NCBI GenBank assembly: GCA_023386965.1
Contig: JAEWIR010000004.1
Span: 1-10,871, forward strand
Length of the DNA stretch: 10,871 nt
Source of the DNA: Bacteroidota bacterium
GTDB taxonomy: Bacteria; Bacteroidota; Bacteroidia; Flavobacteriales; Weeksellaceae
Direction of reading: 5' to 3'
How positions within the stretch are numbered: position 1 is the stretch's first letter; every line of letters begins with the position of its first letter. Of the stretch, positions 1 through 7,032 are shown one piece after another. The notes below the pieces were generated by a model. The model ran no database searches and had not been told where the DNA came from. It worked only from the letters and a program-made list of their open reading frames with translations. A program made the translations under genes and the position numbers.

Positions 1-477
1 CTCTTCCTTACATATCCGCACCATGGCCCTGGAATAAGGTCCGTAGGAGTTACCCATCAGCATTACCTGGTTCATGATTGCCGCGCCGTCTACCAGCCAG
101 CCAATTGCACCGATATCGGCCCATGAAAGTGCCGGGTAATTAAAGATGCTTGAGTATTTTGCTTTCCCGGACAGCATATCATTGTAGGTGGTGTCGCGGT
201 CTGCGGCTATTTCACCGTTATTTAATGTTTCGGTAGCCGCATATAGGTATAAACCGTGCCCTGCTTCATCCTGGATCTTAGCCAAAAGGGCCATTTTCCT
301 TCTTAAGGAAGGTGCTCTTGTAATCCAGTTGGCTTCGGGCAGCATACCTACAATCTCGGAGTGAGCATGTTGGGAGATCTGCCTAACGAGAAGTTTTCTG
401 TAATCTTCCGGCATTACATCCTTAGGCTCCACCTTGTTTTCTGCCTGAACGTATTCTAAAAATTTTTCCTGATTCAT
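1..477 (-). CDS. paaA: Phenylacetyl-CoA epoxidase catalytic subunit PaaA (3' end cut by window edge)
   Basis: This encodes the first 159 residues of the catalytic alpha subunit of the multicomponent 1,2-phenylacetyl-CoA epoxidase, a di-iron enzyme of aerobic phenylacetate breakdown in the cytoplasm. The reading frame is open to the left edge. The protein is recognisable along its whole visible length, with YRKLLVRQISQHAHSEIVGM (residues 27-46), NWITRAPSLRR, KIQDEAGHGLYLY (68-80), KYSSIFNYPALSWADIGAIG and the last visible residues ICKEE. E41, E71 and H74 occupy the positions of di-iron ligands in the E. coli enzyme; the next expected ligands lie beyond the edge. The ATG at 477 gives an N-terminus matching the family length. 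It is the third gene of a paaE-unknown-paaA operon, 37 bases after the preceding stop. No Shine-Dalgarno sequence is seen. Identification is secure. Confidence 0.96.
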   Translation of the reverse strand, partial: MNQEKFLEYVQAENKVEPKDVMPEDYRKLLVRQISQHAHSEIVGMLPEANWITRAPSLRRKMALLAKIQDEAGHGLYLYAATETLNNGEIAADRDTTYNDMLSGKAKYSSIFNYPALSWADIGAIGWLVDGAAIMNQVMLMGNSYGPYSRAMVRICKEE

Positions 478-514
478 CTTAATATTATAATAGGTAAGCG
501 CTGTAATTGCTAAT

Positions 515-772
515 TTACAATTTGCCGTCGTGCAAATCGTCTTTCAGATAGATCCCGACCTTAGAGTCGATGAACTCTCCTGCGACAAAGTTGACTGTTT
601 TGCCGTTACCTTCAATCTGGTATTCCTTGAAAAAGTATACATTGCCGCTGTCCGGCCCTTTTACTTCCACTTTCTTATCTACACAGTGCCAGTAATGATT
701 CCAGATATTGAGTCCTTCAATTCTGTATTCCTCATTTTCGTTTATGGCCTTAGAAAATTTCCAGTGAGTCAT
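515..772 (-). CDS. Small unknown protein between paaE and paaA
   Basis: This encodes an 85-residue protein that I cannot assign to a named family. It is rich in aromatic and charged residues (for example GLNIWNHYWHCVDKK, then VYFFKEYQIEG and FVAGEFIDSKVGIYL), alternates hydrophobic and polar residues as a small beta-rich fold would, and has no signal peptide or membrane segment. It is not PaaB, PaaC or PaaD by sequence. It lies on the same strand as its neighbours, 49 bases after the paaE stop and 37 bases before the paaA start, with no terminator in either gap, so it is very probably co-transcribed with them. That position suggests a role with the epoxidase or its reductase, but no function can be read from the sequence. 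The ATG at 772 is the only reasonable start. Confidence 0.78.
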   Translation of the reverse strand: MTHWKFSKAINENEEYRIEGLNIWNHYWHCVDKKVEVKGPDSGNVYFFKEYQIEGNGKTVNFVAGEFIDSKVGIYLKDDLHDGKL

Positions 773-821
773 AGCTTTTATTTGTATTGTTAATATGCAG
801 CAGCTTTAGTCGTAAATCCGT

Positions 822-1910
822 TTAAACATCATAATTCAGCATCACCACATTTGTCGTTGGGTGACACTGGCAGGTAAGAACAAAGCCGCGCTCCACCTCA
901 TCCTCAGTAAGCGCAAAATTCTTCTCCATAAAGACCTCGCCTTCCATCACCTGTGCCTTACACGTACAGCAAACCCCTCCTTTGCAGGCAAACGGTACAG
1001 GCAGGTTGTCATGTAAAGCCTGATCCAGAATATTTCTCTTCTTTGAATTCAGGTGAAAGGAATACTCATCATCATCAATAATTAAGGTTACCATACTTTC
1101 CAGGTTCGGTATTGCCTTAAACTCGTCGCTCATTTCTGCATTCTCATCATCATCCGGTGCCGCGTAATATTCGTACATGATCTGCAACGACGGCACTTTA
1201 CATGAGTTTTTGAGGTAACCCGAAATGTCTTTGATCATTTCCGACGGACCACAGATAAAATAGGTAGTCTCCTGAACCGGAATATCAGTATACCTGCTGA
1301 AAATCTGCTCAAGTTTATCGGCACAGATCCGGCCTTCAAACAGTTCGTCTTCAAAATGTTTCTCGCGCGAAAGCAGATAGATTACCTGAAGCCTTCCCTG
1401 AAACTTCACAACCAGATCATCCAACTCCTGGCGGAAAATAATATCATTTACACTCTTATTGCTGAAAAACAGATAAGCTTTACTTTTCGGCTCCTGATAC
1501 AGCGCTTCTTTCAGATTAGAAAGTACCGGTGAAATGCCGCTGCCTGCCGCCAGACCCACATAGGTCTTTTCGTTGGATGCGTGATAATGGGTATAAAAAT
1601 GTCCCATCGGTGCCTGAACTTCTACCTCATCACCTAACTTAAGCTCATTATTCAGGAAAGTAGATACTTTTCCGTCGGTAAGATGTTTTACTAATATTTC
1701 AATTTGTGAATTCCCCTCACTTGGCGCATTTACAATGGAGTAAGACCTGCGAAGATCTTCATCACCAAAAATGAAGCGGACATTAATATACTGTCCCTGT
1801 TTAAATGAAAATTCGTGACGCAACTGCGGCGGAATCTCAAAAGCGATATGTATGGAATCATTGGTTTCCTTCTTTACAAGGACCGTTTTTAGCAGATGAA
1901 AATGATGCAT
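822..1910 (-). CDS. paaE: Phenylacetyl-CoA epoxidase reductase subunit PaaE
   Basis: This 362-residue flavoprotein passes electrons from NAD(P)H through FAD and a [2Fe-2S] cluster to the di-iron PaaA component. Three domains are visible in order. The FAD-binding barrel (about 1-105) has RRSYSIVNAP with the RxYS flavin motif at 55-58. The nucleotide-binding domain (about 115-240) has GLAAGSGISPVL (119-130) and the FICGPSEM motif (218-225). The C-terminal plant-type ferredoxin domain (about 272-362) has cysteines C309, C314, C317 and C347, that is C-x4-C-x2-C-x29-C, with C315 as an extra cysteine. Length and order match the PaaE family. An acidic linker (APDDDENAEM) joins the ferredoxin part. 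It is the first gene of the operon here, whereas E. coli has paaE after paaABCD. A promoter candidate lies just upstream. HmpX-like oxidoreductases share the layout, but the adjacent paaA settles the call. Confidence 0.93.
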   Translation of the reverse strand: MHHFHLLKTVLVKKETNDSIHIAFEIPPQLRHEFSFKQGQYINVRFIFGDEDLRRSYSIVNAPSEGNSQIEILVKHLTDGKVSTFLNNELKLGDEVEVQAPMGHFYTHYHASNEKTYVGLAAGSGISPVLSNLKEALYQEPKSKAYLFFSNKSVNDIIFRQELDDLVVKFQGRLQVIYLLSREKHFEDELFEGRICADKLEQIFSRYTDIPVQETTYFICGPSEMIKDISGYLKNSCKVPSLQIMYEYYAAPDDDENAEMSDEFKAIPNLESMVTLIIDDDEYSFHLNSKKRNILDQALHDNLPVPFACKGGVCCTCKAQVMEGEVFMEKNFALTEDEVERGFVLTCQCHPTTNVVMLNYDV

Positions 1911-1921
1911 ATTTTTATAAA

Positions 1922-1940
1922 AACTCTATATAAGTGAGTT
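1922..1940. promoter_or_regulatory. Inverted repeat at the paaE transcription start, possible operator
   Basis: AACTC (1922-1926) and GAGTT (1936-1940) are perfect inverted copies separated by nine bases. The repeat overlaps the predicted transcript start of paaE. Phenylacetate operons are often controlled by repressors that respond to CoA-thioesters, and a site here could block initiation. The arms are short, so chance is a real alternative. Confidence 0.3.
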
Positions 1941-1943
1941 CTA

Positions 1944-1951
1944 CAAATATA
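1944..1951 (-). promoter_or_regulatory. Bacteroidota-type -7 element of the paaE operon
   Basis: Read on the minus strand the sequence is TATATTTG, a full match to TAnnTTTG, the -7 element known for the primary sigma factor of Bacteroidota. It would place the transcript start near 1938 and leave a leader of roughly 28 bases before the paaE ATG. The -33 element is poor: a T-run lies at the right distance, and the nearest TTG (1963-1965) is only 11 bases away, which is too close. Weak basal activity or activator dependence would fit, but this is inference. Confidence 0.5.
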
Positions 1952-2096
1952 CTTATTTTTTACAAGGCATAAAAACCGCCCTAAATTCTAATACTCACCC
2001 AGCCAAATCATGTCTAACGAAATTAATATCGGTAAAATTGACCTAAAGAGCACAGCCTCAAAAGGTTAATTTCGGAAATTTTGGCTGAAAAACAGG

Positions 2097-2124
2097 TTGA
2101 AATAATGATAAAGTACAATTTTTG
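2097..2124 (+). promoter_or_regulatory. Candidate clpB promoter
   Basis: TTG at 2097-2099 is followed after 17 bases by AATTTTTG at 2117-2124, one mismatch from TAnnTTTG. Transcription would start near 2130 and give a leader of about 100 bases that includes the inverted repeat at 2156-2193. No better element was seen; TTACTTG at 2144-2150 matches less well. Confidence 0.35.
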
Positions 2125-2155
2125 CCGCAATTGCCGTGATTAATTACTTGATAAT

Positions 2156-2193
2156 GATACCGGGAATTCACATCAAACTGAATTCCTGATATC
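2156..2193 (+). promoter_or_regulatory. Long imperfect inverted repeat (hairpin) upstream of clpB
   Basis: The arms are GATACCGGGAATTCA (2156-2170) and TGAATTCCTGATATC (2179-2193), with an eight-base spacer CATCAAAC. Thirteen of 15 positions pair as Watson-Crick, one is a G-T wobble and one a C-A mismatch; the inner eight are perfect. It lies 40 bases before the clpB ATG and has no T-run after it, so it is not a terminator. As DNA it could be a dimeric repressor or activator site. As RNA it would be a leader hairpin that could affect message stability or respond to temperature. The sequence alone does not decide between these. Confidence 0.55.
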
Positions 2194-2233
2194 TGTAACA
2201 TAAACCGGAACAAAAACTAAAAATCACAATAAT

Positions 2234-4828
2234 ATGAATTTAAACCAATATACTGTAAAATCGCAGGAAGCCATTCAGAAAGCGCAACAGATTGCGATGG
2301 AGTTCGGCAACCAAAGTATTGAACCACAACATCTGCTGGAAGGTATCTTTCAGACAGATGAGAACATCTCGGATTTCCTGATGAAGAAATCCGAAGCAGA
2401 ACTGTTACTTGTGCGGGAAAGGAACCGCGCCGCCCTTGAGAAACTGCCTAAAGTAGAAGGCGGTAACATCTACCTCTCACAGTCCGCGAACAAAGTATTG
2501 CTGGATGCACCCAACATTGCAAAAAAAATGGGCGATGAGTTTGTAACCATTGAACATCTTTGGCTTTCACTGCTGGAAAGCGGTTCCGAAGTCGCCAAGA
2601 TGCTCAAAGATATGGGTGTGACCAAAAAAGGTCTGGAATCCGCAATCAATGAACTGAGAAAAGGATCAAAAGCAACCTCAGCCAGCTCCGAGGAGACTTA
2701 CCAAAGTCTGAATAAATACGCCAAGAACTTTAATGAACTCGCCGCGGAGGGCAAACTGGACCCTGTAATCGGGCGTGACGAGGAAATCAGGAGAGTCCTG
2801 CAAATCCTTTCCAGACGTACCAAGAACAATCCTATCCTGATTGGCGAGCCGGGCGTAGGTAAAACCGCTATTGCCGAGGGAATTGCCCACCGGATCATTG
2901 CGGGTGACATTCCTGAAAACCTGGCCGATAAAACCCTTTACTCACTGGACATGGGTGCCCTGATCGCGGGCGCCAAGTATAAGGGTGAGTTTGAGGAAAG
3001 GTTGAAATCGGTGGTTAACGAAGTGATTAAATCCGACGGTCAGATCATCCTGTTCATAGACGAGATCCACACCCTGGTGGGTGCCGGCGGCGGCGAAGGT
3101 GCAATGGATGCCGCCAATATCCTGAAACCTGCTCTGGCGAGAGGTGAACTGCGCGCAGTTGGAGCCACCACACTTAACGAATATCAAAAGTATTTCGAAA
3201 AAGATAAAGCACTGGAAAGGCGTTTCCAAAAGGTGATGGTGGAAGAACCGGATACCGAATCAGCCATTTCCATCCTGCGGGGGATTAAAGACAAATACGA
3301 AGCACACCACAAAGTCAGAATAAAGGATGAAGCGATTATAGCCGCTGTGGAACAGTCGCAGCGTTATATCTCTGACCGTTTTCTGCCGGATAAAGCCATT
3401 GACCTGATTGACGAAGCTTCCGCGAAACTCAGGATGGAAATCAACTCCAAACCTGAGCAACTGGACGTTCTGGACCGCAAACTTATGCAGTTGGAAATTG
3501 AGCTTGCAGCCATCTCGCGCGAGGGTAACGAAATCAGGATTAACCATCTGAAAGAGGATATCTCCAGGATTTCTGAAGAGCGTAATGAGATTAATGCGAA
3601 GTGGCTGAAGGAAAAACAGAAGTCCGAAGACCTGACTTCCATTAAAAAAGAGATCGAAGCATTAAAACTTGAAGCCGAAAGAGCCAGCCGGATGGGGGAC
3701 TACGCAAAGGTAGCCGAGATTCAGTACGGCAAAATAAAAGAGAAGGAAAGTGACCTGGAGAAGCTGGAACTTGAAATGCAGAACAACCAGAACGAGCTTA
3801 TTACTGAGGAAGTAACCGCCGAAAACATTTCCGAGGTCATTTCGAAGTGGACCGGAATCCCTGTTACAAAACTGCTTCAGAGCGAAAGGGAAAAACTTCT
3901 GCACCTGGAAGATGAACTGCACAAGAGAGTCGTTGGTCAGGATGAGGCCATCGAATCTGTGGCAGATGCCATCCGGAGAAACCGTGCCGGCCTGAACGAT
4001 GAGAAAAAGCCTATTGGATCATTTCTCTTCCTGGGCACTACCGGCGTTGGTAAAACAGAGCTGGCAAAAGCACTGGCAGAATATCTTTTCGATGATGAAA
4101 ACAATATGACGAGGATCGACATGAGTGAGTATCAGGAACGCCACTCGGTGTCAAGACTGGTGGGCGCGCCCCCGGGATACGTAGGTTATGATGAAGGCGG
4201 GCAGCTCACGGAAGCTGTCAGGAGAAGGCCTTATTCCGTAGTCTTACTGGACGAGATTGAAAAAGCGCATCCGGATGTTTTCAACACGTTGCTGCAGGTA
4301 CTGGACGACGGGCGCCTGACCGACAACAAAGGCCGTGTGGTTAACTTCAAGAATTCCATCATAATAATGACGTCCAACCTGGGGTCGAATCTTATTCAGG
4401 AGAATTTTGAAAATATCACTGACGAGAATGTTGATGAAATCGTGGCCAAGACGAAAGATGAAGTTTTTGCGCTGCTGAAACAGACTTTAAGACCCGAATT
4501 CCTGAACAGGATAGACGAGACCGTATTATTCCAGCCTCTTACAAGGAAGGAAATCGGCAAGATCGTGCAGTATCAGTTACGCGGATTCAACCACATGCTG
4601 GAGCGAAAAGGAATTATTATGACTGCCACAGAAGACGCGGTAAATTACCTGATGAATAAGGGTTATGACCCAAGTTTCGGTGCCAGACCACTAAAGAGAG
4701 TGCTTCAGCAGGAAGTCCTGAACAAGCTATCCAAAGCACTGCTGGCCGGTGAAGTGAATGACGGAGACCGAATCACTCTGGACTACTTTGAGGAAAGCGG
4801 ATTGGTCTTCCGTCCAACAGAGATTTAA
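2234..4828 (+). CDS. clpB: ATP-dependent disaggregase ClpB
   Basis: ClpB is a hexameric AAA+ chaperone that pulls polypeptides out of aggregates in the cytoplasm together with the DnaK system. This copy has 864 residues, the normal length. The N-terminal substrate-binding domain spans about 1-145. The first ATPase domain has Walker A GEPGVGKT (204-211), pore loop KYKGEFEER (248-256), Walker B IILFIDE (271-277), sensor GATT (310-313) and arginine fingers in LERRFQ. A long charged coiled-coil middle domain (about 400-525) separates ClpB from ClpA and ClpC. The second ATPase domain has Walker A GTTGVGKT (601-608), pore loop GYVGY (648-652), Walker B VVLLDE (669-674), TSN (713-715), R759 in LNRID and sensor 2 GARPLKR (816-822). 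All catalytic residues look intact. There is no ClpP-binding tripeptide loop that I recognise. The ATG at 2234 is preceded by an AT-rich leader without Shine-Dalgarno. The gene is transcribed alone. Confidence 0.98.
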   Translation: MNLNQYTVKSQEAIQKAQQIAMEFGNQSIEPQHLLEGIFQTDENISDFLMKKSEAELLLVRERNRAALEKLPKVEGGNIYLSQSANKVLLDAPNIAKKMGDEFVTIEHLWLSLLESGSEVAKMLKDMGVTKKGLESAINELRKGSKATSASSEETYQSLNKYAKNFNELAAEGKLDPVIGRDEEIRRVLQILSRRTKNNPILIGEPGVGKTAIAEGIAHRIIAGDIPENLADKTLYSLDMGALIAGAKYKGEFEERLKSVVNEVIKSDGQIILFIDEIHTLVGAGGGEGAMDAANILKPALARGELRAVGATTLNEYQKYFEKDKALERRFQKVMVEEPDTESAISILRGIKDKYEAHHKVRIKDEAIIAAVEQSQRYISDRFLPDKAIDLIDEASAKLRMEINSKPEQLDVLDRKLMQLEIELAAISREGNEIRINHLKEDISRISEERNEINAKWLKEKQKSEDLTSIKKEIEALKLEAERASRMGDYAKVAEIQYGKIKEKESDLEKLELEMQNNQNELITEEVTAENISEVISKWTGIPVTKLLQSEREKLLHLEDELHKRVVGQDEAIESVADAIRRNRAGLNDEKKPIGSFLFLGTTGVGKTELAKALAEYLFDDENNMTRIDMSEYQERHSVSRLVGAPPGYVGYDEGGQLTEAVRRRPYSVVLLDEIEKAHPDVFNTLLQVLDDGRLTDNKGRVVNFKNSIIIMTSNLGSNLIQENFENITDENVDEIVAKTKDEVFALLKQTLRPEFLNRIDETVLFQPLTRKEIGKIVQYQLRGFNHMLERKGIIMTATEDAVNYLMNKGYDPSFGARPLKRVLQQEVLNKLSKALLAGEVNDGDRITLDYFEESGLVFRPTEI

Positions 4829-4853
4829 ACTTTAACTTCCGTTAACATAATAC

Positions 4854-4871
4854 AACGCATTTTCCTGCGTT
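4854..4871. repeat. Small inverted repeat after clpB
   Basis: AACGCA (4854-4859) and TGCGTT (4866-4871) form a perfect six-base stem with loop TTTTCC. It lies 26 bases after the clpB stop. A run of eight T begins only after a further 13 or so bases, so it is not a classical terminator. It may stabilise the 3' end of the message together with the stronger hairpin downstream. Confidence 0.3.
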
Positions 4872-4907
4872 CTTAAGTTGAAATTTTTTTTCATCATTTG
4901 TGTTTTT

Positions 4908-4940
4908 GGGGTCCGTTGATTTTTCAGCGGACTCTTTTTT
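4908..4940 (+). terminator. Rho-independent terminator of clpB
   Basis: GTCCGTTGA (4911-4919) pairs with TCAGCGGAC (4924-4932) across a TTTT loop, with one G-T wobble. The stem extends outward by three further, partly wobble, pairs. A run of six T follows at 4935-4940. In the minus direction the hairpin is followed by CCCAAAAAC and not by T, so it serves clpB and not the convergent operon. Confidence 0.82.
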
Positions 4941-4971
4941 ATTCAGCCTGCAGTAATATTTTTCCGTTAAC

Positions 4972-5196
4972 TTAATGACTGTGTGAGGAGAAATCATCTT
5001 TCTCTTTCTCCACCGTTTCAAAAATCTCATGGCAGGGTTTGGACGGATCTTTCTCAGCCCTGATTTTAACCATATTGAGCATCGGGTAAAATTTCAGGAA
5101 GTCCATGCCTTCCTCGGCCAGCTTCTCCTTCACCTCACCAAGCTTCACATCCTGCTTTAGCAGCGCTATATAAATTTCCATCATCTTACGGTACAT
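4972..5196 (-). CDS. Small protein with subtilase-propeptide (I9-like) pattern
   Basis: This encodes 74 residues, or 70 if translation starts at the second ATG (5184). The first start overlaps the protease gene by 11 bases. The second begins one base after the protease stop (TAA-G-ATG-ATG), so the two genes are translationally close in either case. The protein has no signal peptide. The order of likely elements is strand (IYIALLKQD), helix (LGEVKEKLAEEGM), two strands (DFLKFYPMLNMVKIRAEKD) and helix (CHEIFETVEKEKDDF), with a polar tail. This order matches the small beta-alpha-beta I9 fold that acts as propeptide and inhibitor of subtilisins and also exists as free-standing inhibitors. Its opening IYIALLKQD resembles KYVVLLQDQ at the start of the neighbouring protease. 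I infer an inhibitor or folding partner of that protease; the family call is by eye. Confidence 0.75.
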   Translation of the reverse strand: MYRKMMEIYIALLKQDVKLGEVKEKLAEEGMDFLKFYPMLNMVKIRAEKDPSKPCHEIFETVEKEKDDFSSHSH

Positions 5197-6445
5197 ACTG
5201 TATTAAACCACTACCTATATCACGGTACTTTAAATTCTGAATCGGTTTCGCTGTATTTTCCAGCAACTCCCAAATCTTATCTGCTGTAAGATTAGGAAAC
5301 TTTTCCATATAGAGCGCGGCCAGGCCGGCCACGTGCGGCGTGGCCATACTGGTACCGTTCATCATCGTATAAGGTAAATTATCGGGTGCCTTTATAGGGC
5401 GGGCACTTAAAATATCGACGCCCGGCGCACAAACATTCACATTGCCCCCATTGGCAGAATTAATACCTCCATTGGAAAAAGCGGCAACTCTCATCTGACT
5501 GTCAATTGCCGCCACGGCCATAATGGAGCTGCAGTTAGCCGGCGCACCCACAGGAAGCGGGACGGCCGGCCTTTTACTGTCATTTCCTGCCGCAGCAATA
5601 AGCAGACAATTGCTGGCCAGCGCCTTACGGCCCACCGCTTCAAAAATAGGAGAAGGTTTTTCATTTATTTTTACAGGAGAGGCCAGCGACATGGATATAA
5701 TTCTGAATTTATGTTCAAGCGCCCAGTCTATTGCGTCAATGATACCGGATGTCGTGCCCTTTCCCTTGTTGCTCAGCACCTTTCCGATCTTCAGATTGCA
5801 GTCTCCGGCAATTCCATACCTTTTACCGCTGTCCTGCCGCACCTTGCCGGCTGCCGTTCCTGCGCAGTGCGTACCGTGACCGTAGGGATCCCTGTCCCAA
5901 ACCTCATCAGGTATGAAGGATTTGCCTTCAATATTGCGGGCAGAAAAGTCGGGATGAGAAAGGTCAAATCCGGTATCGAGCACGCAGATGTCAATTCCTT
6001 TGCCGGTAAACTGCGCGCGGTCTATACCAATCGCCTTGAGTCCCCATTCCATTTCGGTGAGTGATTTTTGAGGAAGCGGCTTATTATTTATAAAACTCTC
6101 CAGTTCGGAAATCAATGAACTCAGTTCTGCCGCTTTAAGCTTCAGATTATTGATCAGATCCATTTCGTTTACAGCAAAAAATTCCCTTTCCTCTTCGTAA
6201 TAAAGTATTGGACTCCTGTCATTATTTACAGCAGCCTGCAATTGATCAACATCCAGTTCATCCATTACCGCCACACCAAGATTCTTATACAAAACGCCGT
6301 TATCTGCGTCAATGATATCATAAGATTTGTTGGTGGAGGAAAGATCTTCCGAGGAGGTCAAACTGACCTTGAATTCACGTTCAACCTTCCTAACTGCCGA
6401 AGAATTCTGATCCTGGAGCAGCACTACGTATTTTTTACTTTCCAT
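5186..6445 (-). CDS. Subtilisin-like serine protease (S8 family), no signal peptide
   Basis: This 419-residue protein is a peptidase of the subtilase family. The catalytic triad is D157 in ICVLDTGFD, H190 in YGHGTHCAG and S366 in NGTSMATPHVAGLAALY, with oxyanion-hole N288 in IAAAGNDS. All are intact, so it should be active. The catalytic domain spans about 135-419 and ends without extra domains. Residues 1-92 begin KYVVLLQDQ and have the strand-helix-strand character of an I9 propeptide; residues 93-125 look helical. The N-terminus, MESKKYVV, has no hydrophobic signal segment and there is no C-terminal secretion domain of the type used by Bacteroidota type IX secretion, so a cytoplasmic enzyme is the simplest reading. 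It is the fourth gene of the operon, eight bases after the previous stop. What it cuts, and how it is switched on, cannot be read from the sequence. Confidence 0.93.
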   Translation of the reverse strand: MESKKYVVLLQDQNSSAVRKVEREFKVSLTSSEDLSSTNKSYDIIDADNGVLYKNLGVAVMDELDVDQLQAAVNNDRSPILYYEEEREFFAVNEMDLINNLKLKAAELSSLISELESFINNKPLPQKSLTEMEWGLKAIGIDRAQFTGKGIDICVLDTGFDLSHPDFSARNIEGKSFIPDEVWDRDPYGHGTHCAGTAAGKVRQDSGKRYGIAGDCNLKIGKVLSNKGKGTTSGIIDAIDWALEHKFRIISMSLASPVKINEKPSPIFEAVGRKALASNCLLIAAAGNDSKRPAVPLPVGAPANCSSIMAVAAIDSQMRVAAFSNGGINSANGGNVNVCAPGVDILSARPIKAPDNLPYTMMNGTSMATPHVAGLAALYMEKFPNLTADKIWELLENTAKPIQNLKYRDIGSGLIQYVP

Positions 6446-6453
6446 TTTATTCT

Positions 6454-7032
6454 TTATGTAATTTTCAGAAGAATTTTCTCAGTAAGCAGGTAAATATCCT
6501 CCGGAATAAGGGTCATCCGGAGCTTCTTATAAATGCTGGAAACCGATTCATTTTGAGTTACCATGCTGTTCCAGAAGGCCTCAATCTTGGCAACGGAATT
6601 CAGGTTCTTTATTTTCCTGTCCGTCAGTACGCCATTCTGATGCATACTGAGGAGGAGATTTGAAATAAGGTCCGACGCCTCATCCAGTTTATTTTTCTGC
6701 TTTGAAAACTCATCTGCCAACAAATCGTGAACACCCTCAAGCGCCGAAAACGCAAAACCATAATAATACTCCCGGCGCCCTGTCGATATTTTCTCCATTT
6801 TCAGCGGATTAAATCCTTTTCTGACAAGGGAAACAGAGTTGGAAAGTCGCAGGACCTGGGATTCTGCACTGGTATTTCCGGTTTGTGAATAATGAAGCTG
6901 AAGGTCATTCAGGAATTCATCCAACCTTTGGTCAAATTCAAAGGCGCGCTGCGCAAACAGACGCTGAACCTGATTGAACTGCTCCAGCATCTCCTCCGCC
7001 AGCTTCACTTTATTATGGATAAAATCCTGCAT
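6454..7032 (-). CDS. Unknown helical 192-residue protein of the DUF2589-protease operon
   Basis: I do not recognise a family. The 192-residue protein is predicted by eye to be mostly alpha-helical: residues 1-50 (NKVKLAEEMLEQFNQVQRLF and onward) and 95-135 show heptad-like hydrophobic spacing with many charged residues, so coiled-coil contacts are likely. A central section, GFNPLKMEKISTGRREYYYG (73-92), is basic and aromatic. It has no signal peptide, membrane segment or catalytic motif. Its ATG shares one base with the stop codon of the preceding gene (TAATG), a hallmark of translational coupling, and the protease gene follows after eight bases. It is probably a structural or adaptor partner of the neighbouring products; that is inference from gene order only. 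Confidence 0.85.
   Translation of the reverse strand: MQDFIHNKVKLAEEMLEQFNQVQRLFAQRAFEFDQRLDEFLNDLQLHYSQTGNTSAESQVLRLSNSVSLVRKGFNPLKMEKISTGRREYYYGFAFSALEGVHDLLADEFSKQKNKLDEASDLISNLLLSMHQNGVLTDRKIKNLNSVAKIEAFWNSMVTQNESVSSIYKKLRMTLIPEDIYLLTEKILLKIT

Larger units (their letters stand above)
1911..2233. other. Divergent intergenic region between paaE and clpB
   Basis: These 323 bases separate two divergent units and hold no gene that I can support. The left end carries the paaE promoter candidate and a short inverted repeat. The right half carries a clpB promoter candidate and a 38-base inverted repeat. A minor 13-base palindrome, AATTTCGGAAATT, sits at 2068-2080. No CIRCE heat-shock element (TTAGCACTC-N9-GAGTGCTAA) is present. 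Confidence 0.7.

Noticed and set aside
2141..2150. TTACTTG considered as the clpB -7 element
   Set aside because: It misses the TA and one T of TAnnTTTG in correct register; AATTTTTG at 2117-2124 with TTG 17 bases upstream is better.
2234..4828. ClpB considered as part of a conflict or secretion system (ClpV-like)
   Set aside because: Length, middle domain and motifs are those of housekeeping ClpB, and the gene is isolated by its own promoter region and terminator from the neighbouring operon.
4842..5030. Minus-strand open frame of 62 codons after the operon
   Set aside because: It overlaps the end of the I9-like gene in another frame, runs through the clpB terminator hairpin and has low-complexity, lysine-rich composition.
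5523..5879. Plus-strand open frames opposite the protease gene
   Set aside because: They are shadows of the protease coding frame, which has an intact catalytic triad.
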